From: Arcobacter aquimarinus
Lineage (GTDB): Bacteria > Campylobacterota > Campylobacteria > Campylobacterales > Arcobacteraceae
Direction of reading: 5' to 3'
Assembly (NCBI RefSeq): GCF_013177635.1
Contig: NZ_CP030944.1
Coordinates: 1,426,001 to 1,490,000, forward strand
Length of the DNA stretch: 64,000 bases
Shown: piece after piece, positions 31,256-40,248 of the stretch
Layout of the letters: each line of letters starts with the position of its first letter
Position numbering within the stretch: position 1 is the first letter of the stretch
Notes under the pieces: model-generated
What the model saw: the letters and a program-made list of their open reading frames with translations, nothing else
Told to the model about the DNA's origin: nothing
Database searches by the model: none
Position numbers and translations under genes: made by a program

Positions 31256-32554
31256 GTGGCTATAAAAAAATTTGATTACACAGCTATTAGTGATGACTGT
31301 GTAAAATGTGGAAAATGTAAACCTGTTTGTACAATCTTTAATATAAATCAAGATGAAGCTACAAGTCCTAGAGGATTTATAGATTTATTGGGAGCTTATA
31401 AAAGAGATGAATTAGAATTAGATAAAACTGCAAAAGATATATTTGAATCATGTTTTTTATGTACAAACTGCGTAGAAGTTTGTCCTAATGATTTACCAAC
31501 TGATATGATAATAGAACAAGTTCGTTCAGATATTGCTCAAAAATATGGAATAGCTTGGTATAAAAGATTGTTTTTTTATTTATTAAGACATAGAAAAACT
31601 ATGGATTTATTATCAAAAATGGGTTGGATGTTTCAAACTTGTGCTTTAAAAATAGATAAAGCGAAGCAATCAGCATTGCCTAGATTTTCACTTCCTATTG
31701 TAAAAAAAGATAGAGCATTACCATTTGCAGATAGTACGAGTTTTTTAAATAAATATCCAGCAAATATAAAAGCTTTAAATAAGAAAGAAGAAGTTGACAA
31801 AAAAAACAAAGTTGCAATTTTTATTGGTTGTATGAGTAACTATACTTATACAAATACGGGTGATTCATTAGTAAAAATTCTGAAAAAACTAGAATTAGAT
31901 ATTATGATTCCTAAAAAACAATTGTGCTGTGGTGCACCTGCGTATTTTACAGGAGCATTTGATACAGTTGATTATTTAGTAAAACACAATATTGAATATT
32001 TTGAATCATGGATAGATGAAGTTGATGCTGTGATTATTCCAGAAGCAACATGTAGTGCTATGATAAATAAAGATTGGGAACACTATTTACACGATCAACC
32101 TGAATGGAAAGAAAGAGCCACTAAAATTTCTTCTAAAATTTTCTTAGCAACAAAATGGCTTGAAAATAATACAGATTTAAGAAATATGCTAGCAAATACA
32201 GGTAAAAAATTTGACCAACTTGTTACTTATCATGACCCATGTCACGCTAAAAAAATGCAAGGTGTTTGGCAAGAACCAAGAAATCTTTTAAAACAAAATT
32301 ATGTTTTAACTGAAATGAGCGATTCAAATAGATGTTGTGGATTTGGTGGAGTTACTATGCAAACTGAAAAATATGATTTTGCTAAAGCAGCAGGTGCTCC
32401 AAAAGCAGCAATGATAAGAGATACTAAAGCTCAAATTGTAAGTGCCGAATGTAGTGCATGTAGAATGCAAATAACAAATTCTTTACATTTAGCAAATGTT
32501 GACGTGCAATTTAAAAATCCTATTGAATTAATTGCTGAAGCATTGGAAGATTAA
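31256..32554 (+). CDS. GlcF/GlpC-type Fe-S oxidoreductase subunit
   Basis: A 432-residue iron-sulfur protein starting with GTG (AAAGG upstream). Two 4Fe-4S motifs lie near the N-terminus: CVKCGKCKPVC (from about residue 15) and CFLCTNCVEVCP (about 67-78). Two CCG-type domains follow with CCGAPAYF (near residue 223) and CCGFGGVTMQTEKYDFAK (near 361), a signature of glycolate oxidase/heterodisulfide-reductase-like subunits. It should accept electrons from a FAD-dependent dehydrogenase, whose gene is not nearby. It is followed closely by lgt. Confidence 0.85.
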   Translation: MAIKKFDYTAISDDCVKCGKCKPVCTIFNINQDEATSPRGFIDLLGAYKRDELELDKTAKDIFESCFLCTNCVEVCPNDLPTDMIIEQVRSDIAQKYGIAWYKRLFFYLLRHRKTMDLLSKMGWMFQTCALKIDKAKQSALPRFSLPIVKKDRALPFADSTSFLNKYPANIKALNKKEEVDKKNKVAIFIGCMSNYTYTNTGDSLVKILKKLELDIMIPKKQLCCGAPAYFTGAFDTVDYLVKHNIEYFESWIDEVDAVIIPEATCSAMINKDWEHYLHDQPEWKERATKISSKIFLATKWLENNTDLRNMLANTGKKFDQLVTYHDPCHAKKMQGVWQEPRNLLKQNYVLTEMSDSNRCCGFGGVTMQTEKYDFAKAAGAPKAAMIRDTKAQIVSAECSACRMQITNSLHLANVDVQFKNPIELIAEALED

Positions 32555-32557
32555 AAT

Positions 32558-33370
32558 ATGGAATTTTGGCAAAATATCTATTCTCATTTTAATCCAGTTG
32601 CATTTAACTTAGGGGATATTGCTGTTCATTGGTATGGAATTATGTATGCTCTTGCTTTATTAAGTGCAATATTTATAGCTAAATGGTTTATAAAAAAAGA
32701 CAAGCTTCCAATATCAAATGATTTGTTTGATTCGTATATTTGGTGGGCAGAAATTGGTGTAATTTTAGGAGCAAGAATTGGTTACATAATTTTTTATGAT
32801 ACAAATCCTATTTATTATTTAACTCATCCATGGCAAATATTCAATCCTTATATAAATGGTGTTTATGTAGGTATTTCAGGTATGAGTTATCATGGTGCAT
32901 TTTTTGGATTTATAATCGCATCTTATTTATTTTGTAGAAAAAATAAAATATCTTTTTGGTTTGTAACAGACATTGCTGTACTTGGAGTTAGTGCAGCTTA
33001 TGTATTTGGAAGAATTGGAAACTTTTTCAACCAAGAATTAATTGGTCGGACAACAGATGTTCCTTGGGCAATATATGTTGATGGTATTCTAAGACATCCT
33101 TCTCAAATTTATGAAGCAATACTTGAAGGATTAATTGTTTTTGCAATACTTGTTTATCTCAGAAAAAGAAAAACATTCGATGGTCAATTAGCATTAATGT
33201 ATGGGATTTTATATTCTATAGCTAGGATCATAGCAGAATTCTTTAGAGAACCTGATTATCAATTAGGTTTTTTATATAGCAATTGGCTTACAATGGGAAT
33301 ATTACAATCTTTAATTATTTTAGGAATTTGTATAGTTATTTATATGAGCAAAAAAAAACTAAATAGTTAA
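32558..33370 (+). CDS. lgt: prolipoprotein diacylglyceryl transferase
   Basis: A 270-residue inner-membrane enzyme that attaches diacylglycerol to the lipobox cysteine of prolipoproteins. The Lgt signature GRIGNFFNQELIGRTTD (from residue 151) is intact, and HGAFFGF contains the conserved histidine. Seven or so hydrophobic segments are visible (about residues 22-40, 60-77, 100-123, 134-150, 187-203, 210-226, 243-262). The last four residues and the stop are in a perfect palindrome shared with the convergent gene. Confidence 0.95.
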   Translation: MEFWQNIYSHFNPVAFNLGDIAVHWYGIMYALALLSAIFIAKWFIKKDKLPISNDLFDSYIWWAEIGVILGARIGYIIFYDTNPIYYLTHPWQIFNPYINGVYVGISGMSYHGAFFGFIIASYLFCRKNKISFWFVTDIAVLGVSAAYVFGRIGNFFNQELIGRTTDVPWAIYVDGILRHPSQIYEAILEGLIVFAILVYLRKRKTFDGQLALMYGILYSIARIIAEFFREPDYQLGFLYSNWLTMGILQSLIILGICIVIYMSKKKLNS

Positions 33371-33386
33371 TTAACTATTTAGTTTT
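33355..33386. terminator. bidirectional terminator spanning both stop codons
   Basis: A perfect 32-bp palindrome: AAAACTAAATAGTTAA (33355-33370) followed immediately by its complement. The lgt TAA is at 33368-33370 and the opposite gene's TAA starts at 33371-33373, so both proteins end with the same residues (KLNS). A T-rich tract follows each way. Confidence 0.85.
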
Positions 33387-33643
33387 ATCTCTTTAGTATA
33401 TCCAGATTCGATAGCTAGTTCTACAATCTTATTTTTTAATAAATCAATTCTCCAACCATGCCTACTTGCAAAATTTTCTATTTCTATTTCTCTTTGTTCT
33501 GGTGTACAAAAAACAAAAATCCTCTTTAAAAAAGGTTTTGGAACTTGTATAGCTATTAGTTGAAAATAATTCTCTTTACAGCTTCTTGAACAAAAAGCTT
33601 TACTCATAGCAATCTTTTTTTTGCAAAATGGGCAATGGGACAT
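33371..33643 (-). CDS. small zinc-finger-like protein
   Basis: A 90-residue protein beginning MSHCPFCKKKIAMSKAFCSRSCKENYF, with four cysteines (4, 7, 18, 22) in a CxxC-x10-CxxxC arrangement that should bind zinc. The rest is helical (VFCTPEQREIEIENFASRHGW). A conserved protein type in this bacterial group, with no role I can name. It overlaps the preceding gene by one base (TAATG). Confidence 0.65.
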   Translation of the reverse strand: MSHCPFCKKKIAMSKAFCSRSCKENYFQLIAIQVPKPFLKRIFVFCTPEQREIEIENFASRHGWRIDLLKNKIVELAIESGYTKEIKLNS

Positions 33644-33837
33644 TACTTATTACCTTTAATTATTAGTTTGTAAAACTTAGCATTAGTTATATCTTGAAGA
33701 AACTTAGGTTCTACTTCATGTAAAGCAATTATTTCAATCACCTTACCATCCATAATCCAGCCCTTATTTGTATCTTCTATCTTATGTTCTTCAAACATTT
33801 TGATTAATTCTTGCTTAGGAACAATCATTTCTTCCAT
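33643..33837 (-). CDS. conserved small protein of unknown function
   Basis: A 64-residue protein starting MEEMIVPKQELIKMFEEHKIED, with a central KGWIMDGKVIEIIALHEVEPKFL. The fold looks helical then beta. Its stop overlaps the zinc-finger-like gene start, indicating a two-gene operon. No family is recognised. Confidence 0.55.
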   Translation of the reverse strand: MEEMIVPKQELIKMFEEHKIEDTNKGWIMDGKVIEIIALHEVEPKFLQDITNAKFYKLIIKGNK

Positions 33838-33875
33838 ATTATAACTTTATTAATTGGATTTTGCAAACAATATCA

Positions 33876-34580
33876 CTAACTATTTTTACTAATATCGATT
33901 GTATAACCCTTATTAGAATGATTTTTTATAATTTCGTAATAAGTTTTTTGTCTAATCTTATTCACAATATTTCTCATAGTATAAATAGACATATCTTTGC
34001 CTTTCCATACTACATCTTTTATTGTATCGTAATCAGTAATTTCATTTCTTCTTGTAATTAATAGTTTTAAAAATGATTTTTCTAATCTAGTAAAATCAAT
34101 TAATATACCACCAGATTTAAAAAACTGGTCTCTATATTCATCAAAATATATACCATTTTCAAACTCTATTTTATCACCTCTTTTTGTCTGATTTAAACAC
34201 ATAATAACAGCTAATTTTACATCTTTCGCTCTTAAAGGCTTAGATAAAAAAGTATAAGCACCTGAATTAATTGCTGTAACTATATTTTCATTATCATCAG
34301 AACTAGATATAACTATTTTTGGTAAAGTTGGTGCTACTTGAAATAATTGAGAACACAATTCAGAAAATGAAATACTCTCATTGTCTGCATCAATAATACA
34401 CATATCATAATTATTTGAACAAGCCAAAGATAAAGCATCTTCAATAGTTGAAACCATTTTCAACTCTTTAAAATAATCATCAAATTCACTTTCAATAGCT
34501 TGTTTAACAGATGCATCATTACTTATAAAAAGTAGCTTAGCATTGTATAACTTTCTTATATTTCTTACTGTTTTTAACAT
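33876..34580 (-). CDS. OmpR-type response regulator
   Basis: A 234-residue two-component regulator. The receiver domain has the phosphoacceptor in MCIIDAD (Asp64), an S/T-type switch near VISSSDD and the lysine in FLSKPLR (Lys114). The C-terminal winged helix includes LTRLEKSFLKLLITRRNEITDYDTI and SIYTMRNIVNKIRQK. No histidine kinase is adjacent, so it is an orphan regulator. It has a near-consensus promoter. Confidence 0.85.
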   Translation of the reverse strand: MLKTVRNIRKLYNAKLLFISNDASVKQAIESEFDDYFKELKMVSTIEDALSLACSNNYDMCIIDADNESISFSELCSQLFQVAPTLPKIVISSSDDNENIVTAINSGAYTFLSKPLRAKDVKLAVIMCLNQTKRGDKIEFENGIYFDEYRDQFFKSGGILIDFTRLEKSFLKLLITRRNEITDYDTIKDVVWKGKDMSIYTMRNIVNKIRQKTYYEIIKNHSNKGYTIDISKNS

Positions 34581-34613
34581 AATATTACTCTTTAATAATT
34601 GGTTTAAGGTATA

Positions 34614-34642
34614 ATAATAACAAAAATTTCTTTATTTGTCAA
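34614..34642 (-). promoter_or_regulatory. promoter of the response regulator gene
   Basis: Minus-strand TTGACA (34642-34637) and TATTAT (34619-34614) with a 17-base spacer. This is the closest match to the general sigma-70 consensus seen in the window. Confidence 0.7.
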
Positions 34643-34674
34643 AGAAAAAATTATAATTTAGACAAATTTTATCT

Positions 34675-37359
34675 TTATTTAAGTTCTTGCCAAGAATCAC
34701 CAATAGCAACTGAAACTTTCAATGGAACATTTAAACTATATATTTTTTCCATAATTGCCTTTAAATCGTTAGATACATCTTCTAGAACTTCCTCTTTTAT
34801 TTCAAAAATTAATTCGTCATGAATTTGTAAAAGCAATCTCATATTATTGTTATTTTTATATTTTTCATATATTTTTACCATAGAAAGCTTAATCAAATCA
34901 GCAGCACTTCCTTGAAATAATGTATTTACAGCTTCCCTTAAATATGCAGCTTTCATCATTGCATTTGCAGAATCAAAATCAAACAATCTTTTTCTATTTA
35001 ATAATGTTTTTACATAACCATTTGTATAAGCAAAATCTTCAATAGATTTTAAATAATCCTTTACACTTTTAAAAGCTTCAAAATATGAGTCGATATAAAG
35101 TTTAGCTTCTTTAGATGGAATTCCTAAAGTATCACCAAGTTTTTTACTTCCCATTCCATATAATAATCCAAAGTTTATAGATTTTGCAATATTCCTTTTC
35201 TCTTTTGCTAATTCTGCTCCAAAAATTTTTACAGCTGTTTGATAGTGGATATCTAAATCATTTTTGAATGCTTCAACTAAAGCATCATCTTGACTAAAAT
35301 GAGCTAAAAGTCTTAATTCAATTTGAGAATAATCTACTCCCACTAATTTATAGCCATTTTCAGGAATAAATGCTTGTCTAATTTGTAATAAAGAATCACT
35401 TCCAACTGGAATATTTTGTAAATTTGGATTTTTTGAACTTAATCTTCCTGTTGCAGTTCCTGTATGTAAAAATGAAGTATGTATTCTATTATCTTTATTT
35501 TTTAAACCAAGTTCTAATAAAGGTTCAATATAAGTTGATTGTAATTTATAAGCTTCTCTATATTTTAAAAGTAAAGGAATTACAGGATGTTCATTTACTA
35601 AACTGCTTAAAACTGCTTCATCTGTACTATATCCAGTTTTTGTTTTTTTAGATGTTGGTAAACCTAAAGTTTCAAATAAAACTACACCTAATTGTTTAGT
35701 CGAGTTTATATTAAATTCAACACCACTTATTTCATGTATTTTAGAAGTTAATTCACTAATATATTTATTACTTTTTTCTTTATACTCTTTTAGAAGTTCA
35801 ACATCAATTTTTATTCCATTATTTTCCATTTCAGCAAGAACATAAATAAAATCAAATTCAACATCAAATGCTAATTTTAAAATCTCTTCTTCATTTTTTT
35901 CTTTAAAAATTTCTAGCTGTCTATTAAATAATTTTAAAGTCATTAATGCATCTTCTGCAGCATATTCACATGCTTTTGAAATTTCTACATTTGAAAAATT
36001 TTCACCTTTTTTTACAACATCAGAAAAACTAATCATTTTATGTCTAAAATGTTTATCAATCTGATAATCAAGCCCTACTTTTTCATTTGTATTTAAAAGC
36101 CATGATAAAATCATAGTATCTGCATAAAGTTTAAGTTCAATGTCAAAATTATGTTTAATTACTTGATAATCATATTTAAAATTTTGTAAAACTAATTTAT
36201 ATCTATTTAATTGAACAATAGCTTGATAAGCTGCCTCTTTTGAGATTTGATTTCCTACACCTAAATATGAATGTGCAATTGGAACATAATATGCTTTGTT
36301 TTCTTCAAAAGCAAAAGAAAAGCCTACAATTTTAGCTTTTGTCACATCGATATCTGTAGTTTCAGTATCAAAAGAGATTATAGAATCCCTTGGAATTGTA
36401 TTTATAACTAAAGATAAATTATGTTCATTATCAAGTAAAATATACTCGATTTTATCCTCTTTTTTTACCTCTTTTGGGATTTCTGTTTTATAAGACATTC
36501 CATTTTTATTTACTTTTTCTAAAATTTTGTGCATATCATATTTGATTAAAATATCACTAATTCTTAAAATTGGATTTTCAACAGGTAAGACAAACTCATC
36601 AAGATTATCAATCACATGACAATCTGTTGATAAAGTTACAAGTTTTTTAGAGATAAATGCCATCTCTTTACCTTCAAGAAGTAACTCTTTAGTTCTTTTT
36701 TTAGTAATATTTTCAATATTTTCATAAATATTTTCTAAAGTTCCAAACTCTTTGATTAAAGCTTCTGCTGTTTTTGCTCCAATTCCTTTTACTCCTGGAA
36801 TATTATCAGCACTATCCCCTAATAATGATTGATAATCAGTAAATTGAGAAGGATGAACTCCATACTTTTCAAAACATTTATCTTCATTAATAATTACTTT
36901 TTTTGTTGGGTCAAATAAATAAACTTTATCATCATCTATTAATTGATATAAATCTTTATCGTGAGAAACAATTCTTACTTCTAAATCTTTTTGTTTTGCA
37001 TCATGAGCAATTGAAGCAACTATATCATCTGCTTCAAATCCTGTTCTAATTGCAGTTTTAAATCCCATTTGTTCAATCCAAGAAATTGCAATTGGAAGTT
37101 GTTTTAGTAAATCTTCTGGAACATCAGGTCTATGTGCTTTATATTCATCATAAAGCTCATTTCTAAAAGTATTTCCTTTTGCATCAAGTGCAAAAACAAT
37201 ATAATCTGTTTGAAAATCTTTTCCAATATTTGATATAAAATTAATAAAACCTGTTAAAAGTCCTGTTGGGAAACCTTCTCTTGAACGTAATGGTGGAAGT
37301 GCAAAATAACTTCTAAATAAAAAGCCAAATGTATCTATTACTGTAATTGTTTTTTTCAT
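34675..37359 (-). CDS. polA: DNA polymerase I
   Basis: An 894-residue polymerase for repair and Okazaki-fragment processing. The N-terminal 5'-3' exonuclease domain has TIRTGFEADDIVA-type and LLGDSADNIPGVKGIG motifs. The 3'-5' exonuclease appears intact (SFDTETTDIDV; later QNFKYDYQVIKH and CEYAAEDALMTLKLF). The polymerase domain shows motif A LVGVDYSQIELRLLAHFS, the O-helix region KRNIAKSINFGLLYGMGSKK and motif C LLLQIHDELIFEI. Full length. Confidence 0.97.
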   Translation of the reverse strand: MKKTITVIDTFGFLFRSYFALPPLRSREGFPTGLLTGFINFISNIGKDFQTDYIVFALDAKGNTFRNELYDEYKAHRPDVPEDLLKQLPIAISWIEQMGFKTAIRTGFEADDIVASIAHDAKQKDLEVRIVSHDKDLYQLIDDDKVYLFDPTKKVIINEDKCFEKYGVHPSQFTDYQSLLGDSADNIPGVKGIGAKTAEALIKEFGTLENIYENIENITKKRTKELLLEGKEMAFISKKLVTLSTDCHVIDNLDEFVLPVENPILRISDILIKYDMHKILEKVNKNGMSYKTEIPKEVKKEDKIEYILLDNEHNLSLVINTIPRDSIISFDTETTDIDVTKAKIVGFSFAFEENKAYYVPIAHSYLGVGNQISKEAAYQAIVQLNRYKLVLQNFKYDYQVIKHNFDIELKLYADTMILSWLLNTNEKVGLDYQIDKHFRHKMISFSDVVKKGENFSNVEISKACEYAAEDALMTLKLFNRQLEIFKEKNEEEILKLAFDVEFDFIYVLAEMENNGIKIDVELLKEYKEKSNKYISELTSKIHEISGVEFNINSTKQLGVVLFETLGLPTSKKTKTGYSTDEAVLSSLVNEHPVIPLLLKYREAYKLQSTYIEPLLELGLKNKDNRIHTSFLHTGTATGRLSSKNPNLQNIPVGSDSLLQIRQAFIPENGYKLVGVDYSQIELRLLAHFSQDDALVEAFKNDLDIHYQTAVKIFGAELAKEKRNIAKSINFGLLYGMGSKKLGDTLGIPSKEAKLYIDSYFEAFKSVKDYLKSIEDFAYTNGYVKTLLNRKRLFDFDSANAMMKAAYLREAVNTLFQGSAADLIKLSMVKIYEKYKNNNNMRLLLQIHDELIFEIKEEVLEDVSNDLKAIMEKIYSLNVPLKVSVAIGDSWQELK

Positions 37360-37397
37360 ATAAATCTCTTTTGTTTACTTGTTTAAAGTTTTTATAT

Positions 37398-37403
37398 TAT
37401 AAT
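37398..37403 (+). promoter_or_regulatory. -10 element of kdsB
   Basis: TATAAT in TATTATAATAATG, about 42 bases before the kdsB ATG at 37445 in the divergent polA-kdsB gap. No clear -35 box. Confidence 0.5.
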
Positions 37404-37444
37404 AATGTCACTAAAAACAAGGTTTTATAACAAAAGGAATGTAA

Positions 37445-38170
37445 ATGATAATTATACCTGCAAGATTAAATTCTAGTAGATTTGCAAATAAAATAATGGT
37501 TGATATTTTAGGATTGCCAATGGTAATTAGAACAGCTCGTCAAGTTAGTAATTTAGATAAAGTAGTAATTGCAACAGATTCTCAAGAAGTTGTAGATTTA
37601 GCTAAAGAGTATGGATTTGATGCTGTAATGACTTCTTCATCACATCAAAGCGGAACAGATAGGATAAATGAAGCTGTTAATATTTTAAATCTAAGTGATG
37701 ATGAAATTATTGTAAATGTTCAAGCAGATGAACCTTTTATAGAACCAGATGTTGTAGAATCTGTAATAAATAGAGTAAAAAAAATAAAAGAAAATGATGA
37801 AGATATTATGATTACATCTTGTTTCAAAGAAATAAGTTCAGAATTAGCTGATGATGCAAATCATGTAAAAGTAATTTTAGATGAACACTCAAACGCAATA
37901 TATTTTTCAAGAGCTAAAATTCCATATCATAGAGACCACTATGAAACATCAAACTATAATGGTCATTTAGGCATTTATGGTTTCACTAAAAAGTCATTAA
38001 ATAATTTTTGTAAGTTAACTCCTTCTAAACTTGAAAACATAGAAAAACTAGAACAATTAAGAGCAATAGACAATGGATTTAAGATTGCTATGGTAAAAGT
38101 TAACTCTAAATCTTTTGGAATTGATACTCAAGAAGATTTAAATAATGCTATAAAAATATTTGGAAAATAA
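37445..38170 (+). CDS. kdsB: 3-deoxy-manno-octulosonate cytidylyltransferase
   Basis: A 241-residue enzyme that activates KDO as CMP-KDO for lipopolysaccharide core synthesis. It has the N-terminal nucleotide loop IIIPARLNSSRFANK, the VVIATDSQEVVDLA segment, SGTDRINEA and NVQADEPFI, all KdsB hallmarks. Length is near the family's ~245. The ATG has AAAGGA upstream. It is alone on its strand. Confidence 0.93.
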   Translation: MIIIPARLNSSRFANKIMVDILGLPMVIRTARQVSNLDKVVIATDSQEVVDLAKEYGFDAVMTSSSHQSGTDRINEAVNILNLSDDEIIVNVQADEPFIEPDVVESVINRVKKIKENDEDIMITSCFKEISSELADDANHVKVILDEHSNAIYFSRAKIPYHRDHYETSNYNGHLGIYGFTKKSLNNFCKLTPSKLENIEKLEQLRAIDNGFKIAMVKVNSKSFGIDTQEDLNNAIKIFGK

Positions 38171-38265
38171 CAAATTTATGTGTTAAAAATCCATTTTCTT
38201 TAAAATAAAGTTTTTTTAAAGCAGTTTTATGTAAAACTAATTTTAATTTAAAAGAAGGTGGAGTT

Positions 38266-40248
38266 ATGCATTATGATGTTTACATCATAGATAATCTTGT
38301 AAAATTTAATGATTTTAAAGAATATTCTAAAGATAAAATAAAAAATGTAAATGTTTCTTTGTTTTTCCATTTTCAAGATTTAATAGAACAAATAGAATTT
38401 GTAGATATTTTAATTGTTCATATAGACTCTATGGAATATTTTAATATTATTGAAAAATATTTAAAAACAGAACCTTATACTATTTTTATTATAAACGATA
38501 ATTCAGATTTAAAAAATATTCCTAATTCTAAGAAATATGATATTTTATATAATCCTTTAGATTTTGATAAACTAATTTATAAAATTAAACTTTACACTGA
38601 TAATATAAGAAATCACTTACAACTCAAAAAAGAAGAAGAATTTTCTAACTCAATTATTAATAATATTAATTATCCAATTTTTTCTATAGATGCTGAACAA
38701 ATAATTTTTGCAAATGATCATTTTTATGAACTAACAAACTGTTATTCAACGGAAGAATTAAATGAAAAATATAAAAATCACAGAAATATATTTGAAAAAG
38801 AAGAAGGATGTATTACAAACTTAAATAATGAATTATTAAATAATTCAAAAGATAAAAATTTAAAAGTTTGTTTAAAAGATGCGCAAAATAAAAAGAGATT
38901 TTTTTCAATTCAAAAAATTTATCTTTCTCATAATGATACAAGTATCATAGTTTTAAATGATATAAGTCATGAAGTGGAACATAAACATGAATTATATAAA
39001 CTTCTTTATACAGATAATCTAACAAAATTTCCCAATCGTGCAAAACTAATAGAAGATTTACAAAATAATACTATTAATTTAAAAGCTGTAGCGTTATTAA
39101 ATATAAACTCTTTTAAAGAAGTAAATGATTTTTTTGGTCATAAAGTTGGTGATTCAATATTAATAGATGTTGCAAAATTACTTTCGAATAGTATTAGAAA
39201 TTGTGATTATTTAAAACTATATAAATTTCCATCTGATAACTATTGTATAGTTAGTACTATTGAATCAAAAGATGATTTTATTGAGTTGATTAAAAAAATA
39301 ATAGAATCTATTTATAAAAAAGTTTTTACTTTTGAACACTATGAAATTGATATTAGAATGACTGCTGGAATATCTTTTTCAGATAAAAACAATAAATTAA
39401 TTACAGCTGATATTGCATTACAAACTGCAAAAAAAGACCATAAAGATTATTTGATTTTTTATGATGAATTAGATAAATTTCAAGAATATGAAAATAATAT
39501 GTTCTGGACAAAAAAACTAAAATCTGCCTTTATAAATGATAATATTGAAGTATATTTTCAACCTTTAGTAAATAATGAAACTTTGAATGTTGATAAATAT
39601 GAGTGTTTAGTAAGGTTAATTGATGAAGATGGAAAAGTTGTAGCACCATTTTTCTTTTTAGATATTTCAAAAAAATCTAATCAATACACAAAGCTTACAA
39701 AAATTGTAATAGAAAAGTCATTTAAAAAATTTGAAAATTTACCTTTTGAATTTTCTGTTAATATTTCCTATGAAGATATAGAAAATGTCGGCTTTTTGGA
39801 TTTTATAAAAGAAATGTTAAAAAAATACGATGTAAAAAATCGAGTTGTATTTGAAATTTTAGAAGATGAAAATATTAAAAATTATAATCTTTTAACTTCA
39901 TTTATAGATGAAATCAAAAATTTAGGATGTAAAGTTGCAATTGATGACTTTGGAAGTGGATATTCTAATTTTGAGCATTTATTAAAAATGAATGTAGACT
40001 ATTTAAAAATAGATTCATCTTTAATAAAAAATATTGCAAAAAATGAAAATTCATATAAAATTGCAAAAACTATTATTGAATTTGCTAAAAATTTAAATCT
40101 AAAAACTATTGCTGAATATGTAGAAAATGAGGAAATATTTAATATAATAAAAGAATTAGGAGCTACGTATTCGCAAGGATATTATTTTTCTGCACCAATT
40201 CCAGAGCCTAATATTTATGAATTTAAAAAAAAGATAACTAATGAATAA
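38266..40248 (+). CDS. PAS-GGDEF-EAL protein, likely c-di-GMP phosphodiesterase
   Basis: A 660-residue protein. The first ~115 residues resemble a degenerate receiver; a PAS domain follows (IINNINYPIFSIDAEQIIFANDHFYELTN). The GGDEF-like domain (about 240-400) has lost its active-site motif (KFPSDNYCIV in its place), so it is not a cyclase. The EAL domain has ECLVRL in place of the EAL motif core, plus DDFGSGYSNFEHL and KIDSSLIKNI and AEYVENEE, so phosphodiesterase activity is likely. It overlaps the next gene by 8 bases. Confidence 0.85.
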   Translation: MHYDVYIIDNLVKFNDFKEYSKDKIKNVNVSLFFHFQDLIEQIEFVDILIVHIDSMEYFNIIEKYLKTEPYTIFIINDNSDLKNIPNSKKYDILYNPLDFDKLIYKIKLYTDNIRNHLQLKKEEEFSNSIINNINYPIFSIDAEQIIFANDHFYELTNCYSTEELNEKYKNHRNIFEKEEGCITNLNNELLNNSKDKNLKVCLKDAQNKKRFFSIQKIYLSHNDTSIIVLNDISHEVEHKHELYKLLYTDNLTKFPNRAKLIEDLQNNTINLKAVALLNINSFKEVNDFFGHKVGDSILIDVAKLLSNSIRNCDYLKLYKFPSDNYCIVSTIESKDDFIELIKKIIESIYKKVFTFEHYEIDIRMTAGISFSDKNNKLITADIALQTAKKDHKDYLIFYDELDKFQEYENNMFWTKKLKSAFINDNIEVYFQPLVNNETLNVDKYECLVRLIDEDGKVVAPFFFLDISKKSNQYTKLTKIVIEKSFKKFENLPFEFSVNISYEDIENVGFLDFIKEMLKKYDVKNRVVFEILEDENIKNYNLLTSFIDEIKNLGCKVAIDDFGSGYSNFEHLLKMNVDYLKIDSSLIKNIAKNENSYKIAKTIIEFAKNLNLKTIAEYVENEEIFNIIKELGATYSQGYYFSAPIPEPNIYEFKKKITNE

